The notes under the pieces were generated by a model that searched no databases, was not told the DNA's origin, and saw nothing but the letters and a program-made list of their open reading frames with translations. Of a stretch of 64,000 nucleotides of DNA, positions 42,427 through 51,117 are shown in pieces. This DNA comes from Bacteroidales bacterium (lineage in GTDB: Bacteria; Bacteroidota; Bacteroidia; Bacteroidales; UBA10428). Positions within the stretch are counted from its first letter, which is position 1, and each line of letters begins with the position of its first letter. The translations under genes were made by a program, and so were the position numbers. The stretch lies in contig DATGXG010000048.1 of NCBI GenBank assembly GCA_035299085.1, forward strand, positions 124,001 to 188,000, written 5' to 3'.

Positions 42427-43055
42427 TAAGCAACAGGCAAAGGATATTTGAAATAGTCATGGTAATACTTACCGGATTGGGGAAACTGATTTTTGTTGAT
42501 TTCCTTAATCTGAAATTTGTGTACATCATTACCACCATTGCTTTCTGGAGCACTTACTTTGTTTATCGTGTATCTAAAAATAAAAAGCTGATCAACTACT
42601 GGGGCCTGTCCTTCTCAACGATCTCAGGCACTATGAAAATATTAGCCATTCCCGGGTTAATAATTCTTATAGGGTTAATTATTTATGGAATTTTCACCAT
42701 TCACTTCAGCTGGAATATCCTTTTTGTATTAATTACTTATCCGATCTGGGGCCTTGTTCAACAGTTTCTGATGATGAGTTTATTTGCAGGAAATTTAAAA
42801 GATTATGAGGGTAAGAATATCAATACTGCCTTCATTGTAATTATTACTTCCTTCCTGTTTTCAATTGTTCATTATCCCTCATTTGCGTTGATTGCCGTTA
42901 CATTTGCAATGGCAATTATCTATTCTCTGATCTTTTTATCAAAGCGAAACATATTACCACTGGGAATATTCCATGGAGTGCTGGGTGCATTATTTTATTA
43001 CGTGGTTCTTCAAAGGGATGCATGGCTAGAATTTTTTTCAATTCTCAATAAATAA
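42423..43055 (+). CDS. CPBP-family membrane protein, catalytic motif degenerate
   Basis: A 210-residue polytopic protein with about 6-7 membrane segments and the layout of CPBP (CAAX protease and bacteriocin-processing) metalloproteases. The second motif FSIVHYPS (His150) and third motif GIFHGVLGALFY (His184) are present. The first motif, normally EExxxR, reads VQQFLMMS, with Gln113-Gln114 in place of the glutamates. It is therefore predicted not to be an active protease. Overlap with the upstream cupin implies co-translation. Confidence 0.75.
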   Translation: MISNRQRIFEIVMVILTGLGKLIFVDFLNLKFVYIITTIAFWSTYFVYRVSKNKKLINYWGLSFSTISGTMKILAIPGLIILIGLIIYGIFTIHFSWNILFVLITYPIWGLVQQFLMMSLFAGNLKDYEGKNINTAFIVIITSFLFSIVHYPSFALIAVTFAMAIIYSLIFLSKRNILPLGIFHGVLGALFYYVVLQRDAWLEFFSILNK

Positions 43056-43141
43056 AGTTACAGCGGTAAATTTGACAATTTTACGGAGGAAACATTTGAT
43101 GAATTATAAAAGAAATTTAACAGCATTCAATCATATTAATA

Positions 43142-43175
43142 CGACGCTGACAGGTCTGCGACGCTGTCAGGTCTT
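43142..43175. repeat. Short GACGCTG(A/T)CAGGTC repeat, copy 1
   Basis: CGACGCTGACAGGTCTG is followed directly by CGACGCTGTCAGGTCTT, a tandem pair whose halves differ at one base. It sits 12 bp before the VOC start codon. Confidence 0.6.
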
Positions 43176-43187
43176 AAATCTGAACAA

Positions 43188-43577
43188 ATGAAAATTGATC
43201 ACATAGCGCTCTGGGTTGACGATCTTGAAAAGATGCGCCTGTTTTATTTGAAGTATTTTGATGCCGTCAGCAGTGAGAAATATACAAATGATAAAAAAGG
43301 GTTTTCATCTTATTTCTTAACTTTCAAAGACGGAGAAACACGCCTTGAAATCATGAACAGGACAGACATTGTTGACGAGCCGGTTAAAAGGGGATTTATG
43401 AAAGGCTTCGCTCATCTTTCGTTTTCTGTGGGAAGTAAGGAGCTTGTAAACCAATTAACCGAAAAACTTCGTGCCGATCATTTTACAATTGCCGGGGAAC
43501 CCCGTACGACAGGAGACGGATATTATGAGAGCGTGGTGTTGGATCCGGAAGGGAATTGGGTGGAGATAACGATATGA
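43188..43577 (+). CDS. VOC family protein (lactoylglutathione lyase-like)
   Basis: A 129-residue VOC domain: MKIDHIALWVDDLEKMRLFY, the middle strand TRLEIMNRTDI, FAHLSFSVGSKELVNQL (His metal ligand) and a C-terminal YYESVVLDPEGNWVEI with the predicted Glu ligand. The full set of ligand-like residues (His5, Glu, His, Glu) suggests a metal-dependent enzyme, closer to GloA than the other two VOC proteins in the window. Its start is preceded by the short repeat at 43142. The substrate cannot be fixed. Confidence 0.88.
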   Translation: MKIDHIALWVDDLEKMRLFYLKYFDAVSSEKYTNDKKGFSSYFLTFKDGETRLEIMNRTDIVDEPVKRGFMKGFAHLSFSVGSKELVNQLTEKLRADHFTIAGEPRTTGDGYYESVVLDPEGNWVEITI

Positions 43578-43692
43578 TATATCATGCATAGTTACAAAAT
43601 ACACTTATCAGAGATATTTTATTAATATGCTATTTAACTGTCAGTTACGTTTAGACGAAGTCAAAGACTTCGCCTGGCACATTTTTAAACAC

Positions 43693-43726
43693 CGACGCTG
43701 TCAGGTCTGCGACGCTGACAAGTCTT
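43693..43726. repeat. Short GACGCTG(A/T)CAGGTC repeat, copy 2
   Basis: CGACGCTGTCAGGTCTG followed by CGACGCTGACAAGTCTT, with the two variants in swapped order relative to copy 1. It supplies the last codons and the stop of the B3/B4 gene on the minus strand. Confidence 0.6.
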
Positions 43727-44378
43727 GCTTCATTGTTCCCGCGCCGGCATGAAGTTTTAACATATCACAGGCATAATCCATTGCTTGCTGAAGGTGTTCC
43801 GTTCCCGCGAACGCATAGATAACCCAGAGAATATGAGTTGTTTCAGGTCGAATAGAAGTACGTTCCTCGTCGCTCGTCGGATTGCCGATCGGGCCTTTTG
43901 AATCGCGCAAAACAGGCAGGTTTTCTATATTCAGCAGCCCGCGCCCGATGCCGTTATATATTTCATCTGCACGACCCATACTCAGTTCAACCGTACCTTC
44001 AATATAAGCAGCATCAAAGCCGCCAATTGAAAAACCGGTTTTCAGCGATACCAGGTTAATAATATCCACAAGTGTATTGATCTGATACAAATCCTGACCT
44101 TTCACAATACGGCGCATAAGGGCTTCTGCACTGGGCCGATACCGGCTCGGATCTTTGCCGCATAAGGAATACATTTTTCTGGTGGCAGCAACCTGTGGCT
44201 GATCTTTTATCGCTTCAAATGACAGTGATTGTCTTATATGGGTAGTACTGTTTTGGATTTCGTTCCACAATTCAGCATTGTAACTGCTGTTCGTGACCTT
44301 GCCTTCAATTATACCCAGAGTAACCAGGGGATTTAAATCCCTGATGACCTTACCGATCTTTACTTCGATGGAATTCAT
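43701..44378 (-). CDS. B3/B4 tRNA-binding domain protein
   Basis: A 225-residue protein with the B3/B4 domain known from the phenylalanyl-tRNA synthetase beta subunit: ATRKMYSLCGKDPSRYRPSA, RRIVKGQDLYQINTLVDIIN, SLKTGFSIGGFD and RPETTHILWVIYAF. Free-standing versions may hydrolyse mischarged aminoacyl-tRNA. It follows the FBP aldolase gene on the same strand by 49 nt. The C-terminal MKQDLSASQT is encoded by a repeat, so the natural end probably lay elsewhere. Confidence 0.88.
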   Translation of the reverse strand: MNSIEVKIGKVIRDLNPLVTLGIIEGKVTNSSYNAELWNEIQNSTTHIRQSLSFEAIKDQPQVAATRKMYSLCGKDPSRYRPSAEALMRRIVKGQDLYQINTLVDIINLVSLKTGFSIGGFDAAYIEGTVELSMGRADEIYNGIGRGLLNIENLPVLRDSKGPIGNPTSDEERTSIRPETTHILWVIYAFAGTEHLQQAMDYACDMLKLHAGAGTMKQDLSASQT

Positions 44379-44427
44379 ATTTCATCCTGTGAAAAGTTAA
44401 AAATACGAAATCCTCCTGTAAATAAAA

Positions 44428-45486
44428 TCAGGCAAGCGTTATACTGTCGTCAAGATAAACATCCTGAACAGTATTCAATAATCCGACGCCCTCGTTAAAA
44501 GGCCGCTGAAAAGCTTTCCTTCCCAGTATCAAACCCATACCTCCTGCTCTTTTATTTACTACAGCCGTTACAACAGCCTCCTGCAAATCGCTTTTTCCAA
44601 GACTCTCTCCACCGCTGTTAATCAGTCCAACGCGACCGCTATAGCAGTTCAACACCTGGTACCTGGTAAGATCAATGGGATGATCGGTTGTGAGTTTTTC
44701 ATATACCAGCTTATTTGTCTTTCCCTGATTTGTGGCCAGGAAGCCGCCATTATTCACAGGCAGCTTCTGTTTTATTATGTCGGCCTGGATGGTTACACCG
44801 AGGTGATTAGCCTGTCCTGTTAAATCAGCCGATGTATGATAATCTTTCCCGCCTGTTTTAAAAGCATTGTTCCGGGTGTAACACCAGAGGATGGTTGCCA
44901 TGCCCATATCATGCGCCAGTTGGAAGGCAGTTGATACTTCCTGCAATTGTCTTGTACTTTCTTCACTGCCCCAGTAAACAGTGGCTCCTATTGCAACAGC
45001 CCCCATTTCCCATGCGCTTTTAACAGTGCCATAAAGAACCTGGTCATAGCGGTTGGGCATGCTCAGCAGCTCATTGTGATTGATTTTTACTATGAAGGGA
45101 ATTTTGTGGGCATATTTACGACTCATTATGCCAAGAACGCCGTATGTGGATGCCACAGCATTACATCCTCCTTCGATAGCCAGCTTTATGATGTTCTCAG
45201 GGTCAAAATAAATCGGGTTTACTGCAAATGCAGATCCTGCGCTGTGTTCAACACCCTGATCGACCGGCAGAATACTGCAGAAACCGGTATTCGAGAGCCG
45301 TCCATGCTGAAGCAACGCCTGAAGGCTGCGCAGTACCTGGTTATTGCGGTTGCTGTTCATCCAGATTTCATCAACGTGATTACCTGAGGGAGTATGAATT
45401 ACAGTACTGTCGATCGTATTGCAGGTATGGTTAAGAAGTCCGTCTGCCTTTTCCCCGAGTATCTCAATTATCTTGCTGTTTGCCAT
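44428..45486 (-). CDS. Class I fructose-bisphosphate aldolase (DhnA/FbaB type)
   Basis: A 352-residue enzyme matching archaeal-type class I aldolases: [54 protein letters not shown], and [20 protein letters not shown]. Schiff-base chemistry is expected, with fructose 1,6-bisphosphate cleaved to two triose phosphates. It shares a strand with the B3/B4 protein, so the two may be co-transcribed. The family assignment is clear. The gene symbol would be fbaB by analogy, but I did not confirm orthology. Confidence 0.88.
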   Translation of the reverse strand: MANSKIIEILGEKADGLLNHTCNTIDSTVIHTPSGNHVDEIWMNSNRNNQVLRSLQALLQHGRLSNTGFCSILPVDQGVEHSAGSAFAVNPIYFDPENIIKLAIEGGCNAVASTYGVLGIMSRKYAHKIPFIVKINHNELLSMPNRYDQVLYGTVKSAWEMGAVAIGATVYWGSEESTRQLQEVSTAFQLAHDMGMATILWCYTRNNAFKTGGKDYHTSADLTGQANHLGVTIQADIIKQKLPVNNGGFLATNQGKTNKLVYEKLTTDHPIDLTRYQVLNCYSGRVGLINSGGESLGKSDLQEAVVTAVVNKRAGGMGLILGRKAFQRPFNEGVGLLNTVQDVYLDDSITLA

Positions 45487-45558
45487 GGTTTTGTTTTATA
45501 TAAGGAAACATAATAAAGGAGGGATGGTTTAAGCGGGATGCTGGATACTGATAAAGAT

Positions 45559-45763
45559 CGTCATTGCGAGGAGCGTGAATCGACAATGATTATAGAAATA
45601 ATTAATTGCGACGAAGCAATCTACCCGAACAGGAACGGCGCTTCAAAGAGTCACTTTATGTAAATAAAGTCTGTCTTGGCAAGGCTCATCCTGTGCGGTC
45701 AGATTGCTTCGTCGCGATACATTTTGGTATAATCAATTATAATTCATGCTCCTCGCAATGACG
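45559..45763. repeat. CGTCATTGCGAG element, copy R1
   Basis: About 205 bp bounded by CGTCATTGCGAGGAGC and its inverse GCTCCTCGCAATGACG; inner arms TTGCGACGAAGCAATCT and AGATTGCTTCGTCGC. The middle diverges between copies. It occupies most of the 422-bp gap 45487-45908; the rest shows only a TACCTTTC box at about 45862 upstream of the reductase gene. Confidence 0.85.
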
Positions 45764-45908
45764 GATTACCTAAGTTAATTTATTGTTAATATAAGCCAAT
45801 GCCGAACAATCAATTCCAATTCTGTTTAATTTCATTGCATCAAACGCAAAACAGAATTTACTACCTTTCACATTATTTAATAAACCTATTCAACATATCC
45901 AAAACATT

Positions 45909-47105
45909 ATGAACACCAATAGTCGCAGGTCTTTCCTTAAAAACAGCTTTATAGGCATATCCGGCACGGCACTGATTCCTTCAATAACCGCATCTGCCGG
46001 CGTGAAAACAATAAATGAACTTCCGGTCCGCAAGCTCGGTAAAACCGGGATTCAGGTTCCGCTGATCAGCATGGGGACAAGTGGCGCCTCAAGTACTGGA
46101 TTTATAAAAGCAGCCTATGATGCCGGAATCAGGTTATTCTTTTCTGCAACCTATTATGGTGAGGGGAATAATGAAATCCTTGTCGGCCAGGCCCTGAAAG
46201 ACATACCCCGGAGCAGCTACATGGTTGGAACTGCTGCATCACCCGATGGTATGGATATGCGTTCAGGTACCCTTTCTGCTGCTTTTACCAGTGAAGGATA
46301 TATTAAGAAAGCAGAAGAAAGCCTTAAACGTTTTGGCATGGAACAAATCGACTTTGTGCTTCTTCCTTTCGCCGGCAAAAAAGAAACCGTTCTGCATGAA
46401 GGGGTTTTGAAAGCCTTTGAGCAGCTTAAAAAGCAGGGTAAGGTAAAGTATGTGGGAATCGCTTCGCATTCCGACAGCATTGAGGCATTGGACGCAGCGG
46501 CTTCATCGGATATCTACGATGTAGCCATGATTGGTTACAATTTCAAGAGTCCGGATCTTGAAGCCTATAACCAGGCCATTAAGCGGGCTGCCAAAGCAGG
46601 GATCGGGATTGTTGGCATGAAAACTACTGCAGGTGCAGGAAGGAATAAAACAGGTCCGGCTGTTAATGTGACGGCAGCCCTGAAATGGGTTTTAAAAAAT
46701 GAGGATATTACAAGCATTGTCTCCGGTATGTCATCGTTGGATGAACTTCAGAAGAACATGGCCATGCTGAAGAACCTGAACATGACCGAACAGGAAATCA
46801 ACGACCTGAAACTGGCTTCAGTTGAAATGAATAAGGGACTGTATTGCAGGCAGTGTAAGGAATGCATTCCACAGTGTCCGAATGAGCTGGATATTCCCAC
46901 TCTCATGAGAAGCTACATGTATGCTTACGGCTATAAAAACAGGGAACAGGCCTGGTATACGCTGGCAGACGCCGGAATTAAAGGCAATCCCTGCAGTTCT
47001 TGCGACGGCTGTAATGTGAATTGCAGCAGTGGATTTGATGTAAAAGAGAGGATTACCGATATCGCCAGGCTAAGTGATGTGCCGGTGGAGTTTGTGAGGG
47101 CGTGA
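45909..47105 (+). CDS. Tat-exported aldo/keto-reductase-like protein with two 4Fe-4S motifs, degenerate active site
   Basis: A 398-residue protein. The leader NSRRSFLKNSFIGISG is a clear twin-arginine signal. Residues about 38-300 form an AKR barrel (VRKLGKTGIQVPLISMGTSG). The AKR tetrad is not seen: the FDTA position reads FFSATYYG (79-84), the Lys region reads YMVGTAAS, and the His of the xxLH motif reads VLLPFAG. The C-terminal ~90 residues carry CRQCKECIPQCP and CSSCDGCNVNCSSG, both ferredoxin-like. It may be an electron-transfer or maturation protein in the periplasm rather than an aldehyde reductase. Confidence 0.85.
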   Translation: MNTNSRRSFLKNSFIGISGTALIPSITASAGVKTINELPVRKLGKTGIQVPLISMGTSGASSTGFIKAAYDAGIRLFFSATYYGEGNNEILVGQALKDIPRSSYMVGTAASPDGMDMRSGTLSAAFTSEGYIKKAEESLKRFGMEQIDFVLLPFAGKKETVLHEGVLKAFEQLKKQGKVKYVGIASHSDSIEALDAAASSDIYDVAMIGYNFKSPDLEAYNQAIKRAAKAGIGIVGMKTTAGAGRNKTGPAVNVTAALKWVLKNEDITSIVSGMSSLDELQKNMAMLKNLNMTEQEINDLKLASVEMNKGLYCRQCKECIPQCPNELDIPTLMRSYMYAYGYKNREQAWYTLADAGIKGNPCSSCDGCNVNCSSGFDVKERITDIARLSDVPVEFVRA

Positions 47106-47113
47106 ATATTGAA

Positions 47114-47295
47114 CGTCATTGCGAGCCTTCGATTCCTGCGAAGACGAAGCAATCTGCCCGAACAGGCAGGACCTTATCAGGAGATATACATCGGTACCTA
47201 TTTCTTTTGGCAAGGGTTTTCCTGTGCTGACAGATTGCTTCGTCGACTAAATATACTGGTATAATCAGAGTTATTTCTGGCTCCTCGCAATGACG
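47114..47295. repeat. CGTCATTGCGAG element, copy R2
   Basis: It begins 9 bp after the reductase stop with CGTCATTGCGAGCC and ends GGCTCCTCGCAATGACG. It has a nested TTCGATTCCTGCGAAGACGA and the AGATTGCTTCGTCG inverse arm. Approximately 180 bp. Confidence 0.85.
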
Positions 47296-47304
47296 GGCTT
47301 TTGG

Positions 47305-47736
47305 CTACGGTTTATCCACAAGAACCTTCCACTCTCCGTTCTTCTGCTTCTTCCAGGTGGCGAGGTAAATGCCGTGTGATTCGACAATTCCCCCGTTGCC
47401 TGGCATGCGGGTTGTCCATTTTCCGTAGGTGGAACCCAGATCCCCTGATACGTCTGCTCCCTCAGCATGCCAAGTGCACAGGAAACCGGGCTGATTCATC
47501 AGGCCTTTCCAATAGTTTTCCAGATTTGCATGGCCTTTTATTATAAGGGTTCCGTTTACTGCAAATCCCATACTGTCATAGAAAGCAGCCATTTTCACAG
47601 GATCATTTGATGAACAGGCAAGTTGCCAAAGGCTATCGGCTTCCAGTAACCTGGCGATATCTGGATTTACAATTTCCGGAGCTTTTTTACATGAAGTAAT
47701 CAAAGCCAGCAGGCAGATTAGAGTGTACCATTTCAT
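47305..47736 (-). CDS. SnoaL-like (DUF4440) lipoprotein
   Basis: A 143-residue protein with lipoprotein leader (lipobox ITSC, Cys16) and an NTF2-like domain: IARLLEADSLWQLACSSNDP, MAAFYDSMGFAVNG, NLENYWKGLM, and a final YLATWKKQKNGEWKVLVD. Family members are ketosteroid-isomerase-like, often with unknown substrates. Its 3' end is only 9 bp from R2. A cell-envelope location is predicted. Likely transcribed alone. Confidence 0.85.
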   Translation of the reverse strand: MKWYTLICLLALITSCKKAPEIVNPDIARLLEADSLWQLACSSNDPVKMAAFYDSMGFAVNGTLIIKGHANLENYWKGLMNQPGFLCTWHAEGADVSGDLGSTYGKWTTRMPGNGGIVESHGIYLATWKKQKNGEWKVLVDKP

Positions 47737-47889
47737 GAGAAGTGAAATTGAGATTACACTTAAAAGTACAATTAATTTTCGTTATACAAAACCGAACGGA
47801 ATACCGGCTCTTCGCAACATAACATCGGATATATTTGTTATACACATGGTTGCCAGCCGGCCTCGTTAACAGAAATATTCAATTCAATT

Positions 47890-48732
47890 ATGCATCAACC
47901 AAACCATAAGTCATATGCCCTGATAACCGGTGCCAGCAGGGGACTGGGAAAAGAGATTGCCGAAGAACTGGCTATGAGAGGGATTAACCTTCTGCTGGTT
48001 TCACTCAAAAATGAAGGACTTGCTGATCTCGGGCATCAATTATCTAAAAGAAATAAAATAGAAGTAAAACATATTGAAGCAGATCTTTGTGAATCAAACA
48101 CCGTATTTCATATAGCGGAATGGGCTAAGGCAGCGGGACCTGTCAGCATACTTGTGAACAATGCCGGTATGGGCGGCACATATGCTTTTGAACAGGCGCC
48201 GGTTGAATATATTGACAATATCATCCAGCTTAACATCAGGGCCACGTCCCTCCTCACCCGGTTAATGCTGCCTGTTCTGAAATGCCAGCCCAGTGCTTAT
48301 ATATTGAATGTATCGAGTCTTGCTTCCTTTTCACCTGTGGCTTATAAAACCGTGTATCCGGCATCCAAAGCGTTTATATGGTCGTTTTCAAGAGGACTTT
48401 ATGAAGAGCTTAAAAATACAAGTGTTTTTGTAAGTGTTGTTCATCCGGGACCTATGCGCACAAATGCCGATGTTACAAACCGCATTGCAAGTCAAAGTCT
48501 GGTTGGCCGGCTTGGAGTTATGTCAACCCGTGAAACAGCCACGATTGCTGTAAACAAGCTTTTCGCAAGAAGAACACTTATAATTCCGGGCTTTTTTAAT
48601 AAAGTTAACTGGCTGATGACAAAGATTTTCCCCCTGTGGTTGAGGCTTATTGTTCTATCTAAGGTGATGAAAAAGGAAATCCGGCCATTCAGTGTTATAA
48701 TAAACCGGACACCGGTCAAACATAATCTTTAA
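47890..48732 (+). CDS. SDR family oxidoreductase (DltE/YdfG-like)
   Basis: A 280-residue short-chain dehydrogenase: LITGASRGLGKEIAEELAMR (cofactor), VNNAGMGGTY, NVSSLASFSPV (Ser) and YPASKAFIWSFSRGL (Tyr-x-x-x-Lys). The C-terminal ~60 residues are hydrophobic and basic (FFNKVNWLMTKIFPLWLRLI), typical of the membrane-proximal acyl-type SDR group. A TATATTTG box lies at 47830-47837, 53 nt upstream. The NUDIX gene is 23 nt downstream in the same direction. Confidence 0.9.
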   Translation: MHQPNHKSYALITGASRGLGKEIAEELAMRGINLLLVSLKNEGLADLGHQLSKRNKIEVKHIEADLCESNTVFHIAEWAKAAGPVSILVNNAGMGGTYAFEQAPVEYIDNIIQLNIRATSLLTRLMLPVLKCQPSAYILNVSSLASFSPVAYKTVYPASKAFIWSFSRGLYEELKNTSVFVSVVHPGPMRTNADVTNRIASQSLVGRLGVMSTRETATIAVNKLFARRTLIIPGFFNKVNWLMTKIFPLWLRLIVLSKVMKKEIRPFSVIINRTPVKHNL

Positions 48733-48755
48733 CTTTACCGGAAATACAGCCTATT

Positions 48756-49226
48756 ATGAAAAAGAGCGCCGGAATCCTTGTTTACAGGTTAAAAAAGGAT
48801 AAACCTGAGGTTTTGCTTGTACATCCGGGAGGGCCTTTTTACAAAAACAAAGATATCAGCACATGGACTATCCCAAAGGGAGAATTCGACGATAACGAAG
48901 ATGCTTTTGAAGCTGCAAAGCGTGAATTTCTTGAAGAAACCGGTTATGAAATTGAGGGAAATTACATTCAGCTGTCGCCTGTAAAACAGAACGGCGGAAA
49001 ATGGGTGCATGCCTGGGCGGTTGAATGCGATCTTGATACGGATAATATTTGCAGCAATACATTCACATTGGAATGGCCTCCAAAATCGGGTAAAAAGCAG
49101 GACTTTCCGGAAATCGACAAAGCCGGCTGGTTTACAATTGAACAGGCACGTGAAAAGATACTGAACGGGCAGATACCGATACTGGAGGAGTTGATGCAAA
49201 ACGTTATTGCGAGGAGCGGGGCGTAA
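48756..49226 (+). CDS. NUDIX hydrolase
   Basis: A 156-residue protein with an intact Nudix box: PKGEFDDNEDAFEAAKREFL then EETGYE (GX5EX7REUXEEXGU). MKKSAGILVYRLKKDKPEVL and the C-terminal WFTIEQAREKILNGQIPIL are typical of the diadenosine/NTP-type (MutT-like) group. It hydrolyses a nucleoside diphosphate-linked compound; substrate unknown. The last seven codons (NVIARSGA) derive from a CGTTATTGCGAGGAGCG half-element, so the original C-terminus has been altered. Confidence 0.92.
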   Translation: MKKSAGILVYRLKKDKPEVLLVHPGGPFYKNKDISTWTIPKGEFDDNEDAFEAAKREFLEETGYEIEGNYIQLSPVKQNGGKWVHAWAVECDLDTDNICSNTFTLEWPPKSGKKQDFPEIDKAGWFTIEQAREKILNGQIPILEELMQNVIARSGA

Positions 49227-49232
49227 CCCAGC

Positions 49233-49416
49233 CGTCATTGCGAGACTTCGATTCCTGCGAAGTCGAAGCAATCTGCCAGCGCAGGAAATACCTCGCCAAG
49301 ACAGACTCCAGGACCTCAAAGTAGGTCTTTGCCATGCCCTGCCTGTTCGGGCAGATTGCTTCGTCGCATTTTCATACTACTATAATCAGGTGTTTACCAC
49401 GCTCCTCGCAATGACG
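49233..49416. repeat. CGTCATTGCGAG element, copy R3
   Basis: It runs from CGTCATTGCGAGACTTCGAT to GCTCCTCGCAATGACG, with the inner arms GAAGCAATCTGCC and GGCAGATTGCTTCG. A half copy, CGTTATTGCGAGGAGCG, lies immediately upstream within the NUDIX 3' end. Confidence 0.85.
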
Positions 49417-49465
49417 TTTGCCTGAACCTTTAAACTCTTCAACTTGTTCCTTCCAAAACAAGGAA

Positions 49466-51049
49466 ATGAATCCAACCCCGTTCAATGAAATCAATCCAGA
49501 CATCACATCAGGCCGGAACCGGTCATACTGGACAATCTCATCAAAGCCTATCCAATTTGAAACGCTTAAAAAGAACATGGAAACCGATATACTGGTTATA
49601 GGCGGGGGTATTTCAGGATTAACTACAGCATATTGTCTTTCCAGGTCTGGCCGCAAGGTTGTGCTTGTTGAAGACGGATTTATCGGCAGCGGGGAATCAG
49701 GACGCACAACGGCCCATATAACCTATGCTCTTGATGACCGGTATTCAGAAATAGAAAACATGTTCGGTCATGAAAAAGCGCTTCTGGCAGCTAACAGCCA
49801 TATGACGGCCATTCAATGGATCAATTCCGTTATCCACACTGAAAGCATCAGCTGTCATTTTAAAAGGGTTCCCGGTTACCTGTTCCTGCACAATTCAGAT
49901 AAAATTGAAACCCTTGAGAAGGAGTACCAGGTCACCAAAAGTCTTGGTCTTTATACCGATGTTCTTCCTGAAACACCCGGAGTATCAGCGCTTATTGAAA
50001 AACGTTGCATTAAATTCCCTGGCCAGGCACAGTTTCATATTTTGATGTACTTAAAAGGACTTTCAGAAGCATTTATCAGGAAAGGAGGCAAAATTTTCAC
50101 CGAATCCGGGGCTGAAAACATAACAAAAGAAGGAGCCACAGTCAACGGATATAAGGTAAAAGCCAGCCAGATTGTTGTAGCCACAAATTCTCCTGTAAAT
50201 GACCTGGTGACAATGCACACAAAGCAATATACATATCGCACATATGTGATTGCAGCCAGTATCCGGAAGGGATCTCTTCCCTATTCACTCTGGTGGGATA
50301 CCGGGGGCCAGCAGTCGAAATGGGTTACCAAGCCCTATCATTACGTGCGTCTTGAAGAATTTGATGAGAAGTTTGATCTTCTGATCGCGGGTGGCGAAGA
50401 TCATAAAATCGGGCAGGCAGATAAAGAGAATATACCCGAACAGAACAGGTATGAAAACCTTGTAGCATGGACTCGTAAACATTTTCCGGCTGTTGAAACA
50501 ATTGCCTATAAATGGTCAGGCCAGGTGATGGAGCCTGTGGATTCACTGGCATTCATCGGGAAGAATCCGGGTGATGAAAACATTTACATTATTACTGGTC
50601 ACTCAGGTAACGGTATGACATATGGCACCATTGGCGGAATGCTGGTTTCGGATATGATACTGGGAAAGAAGAATATTTGGGAATCGCTTTATGATCCATC
50701 AAGAAAACCTACCCATGCAGGCGGTGATTTCGTGAAAGAGGCAGTGAACATGGCTGCCCAATACTCCGACTGGATTTCAGCAGGGGATGTAAAAGAACTG
50801 GCAGATTTGAAACCGAGGCAAGGTGGTATATTTACATCAGGATTAAAAAAAGTAGCTGTATACAGGGATGACATGAGCATATTGCACGCCTTTAGTGCGG
50901 TATGTCCGCATCTTGGCGGAATTTTACGCTGGAATGCGGATGAAATGTCATTTGATTGCCCGGCACATGGTTCAAGGTTCACAACCGGTGGAAAAGTAAT
51001 TAACGGACCGTCGCAATCCGATCTTAAAAAAATAGAAATTAAGGAATAA
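49466..51049 (+). CDS. FAD-dependent oxidoreductase with C-terminal Rieske domain
   Basis: The ATG at 49466 gives 527 residues; a TTG start 16 codons upstream lies next to R3 and is less likely. The DAO-type FAD domain (about 35-400) has ILVIGGGISGLTTAYCLSR and the conserved GHSGNGMTYGTIGG. The C-terminal Rieske domain (about 440-525) has CPHLGGILRWN and FDCPAHGSRF, supplying two Cys and two His for a 2Fe-2S cluster. This combination occurs in putative amine/proline-oxidase-like enzymes. Reductive partner and substrate are unknown. No signal peptide. Confidence 0.9.
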   Translation: MNPTPFNEINPDITSGRNRSYWTISSKPIQFETLKKNMETDILVIGGGISGLTTAYCLSRSGRKVVLVEDGFIGSGESGRTTAHITYALDDRYSEIENMFGHEKALLAANSHMTAIQWINSVIHTESISCHFKRVPGYLFLHNSDKIETLEKEYQVTKSLGLYTDVLPETPGVSALIEKRCIKFPGQAQFHILMYLKGLSEAFIRKGGKIFTESGAENITKEGATVNGYKVKASQIVVATNSPVNDLVTMHTKQYTYRTYVIAASIRKGSLPYSLWWDTGGQQSKWVTKPYHYVRLEEFDEKFDLLIAGGEDHKIGQADKENIPEQNRYENLVAWTRKHFPAVETIAYKWSGQVMEPVDSLAFIGKNPGDENIYIITGHSGNGMTYGTIGGMLVSDMILGKKNIWESLYDPSRKPTHAGGDFVKEAVNMAAQYSDWISAGDVKELADLKPRQGGIFTSGLKKVAVYRDDMSILHAFSAVCPHLGGILRWNADEMSFDCPAHGSRFTTGGKVINGPSQSDLKKIEIKE

Positions 51050-51117
51050 TTTTCTATTTTTGAAAGGGTTTCTTATCTGTATACCCACAAATCAACATTT
51101 CGCTTTACTGTTTTCAT

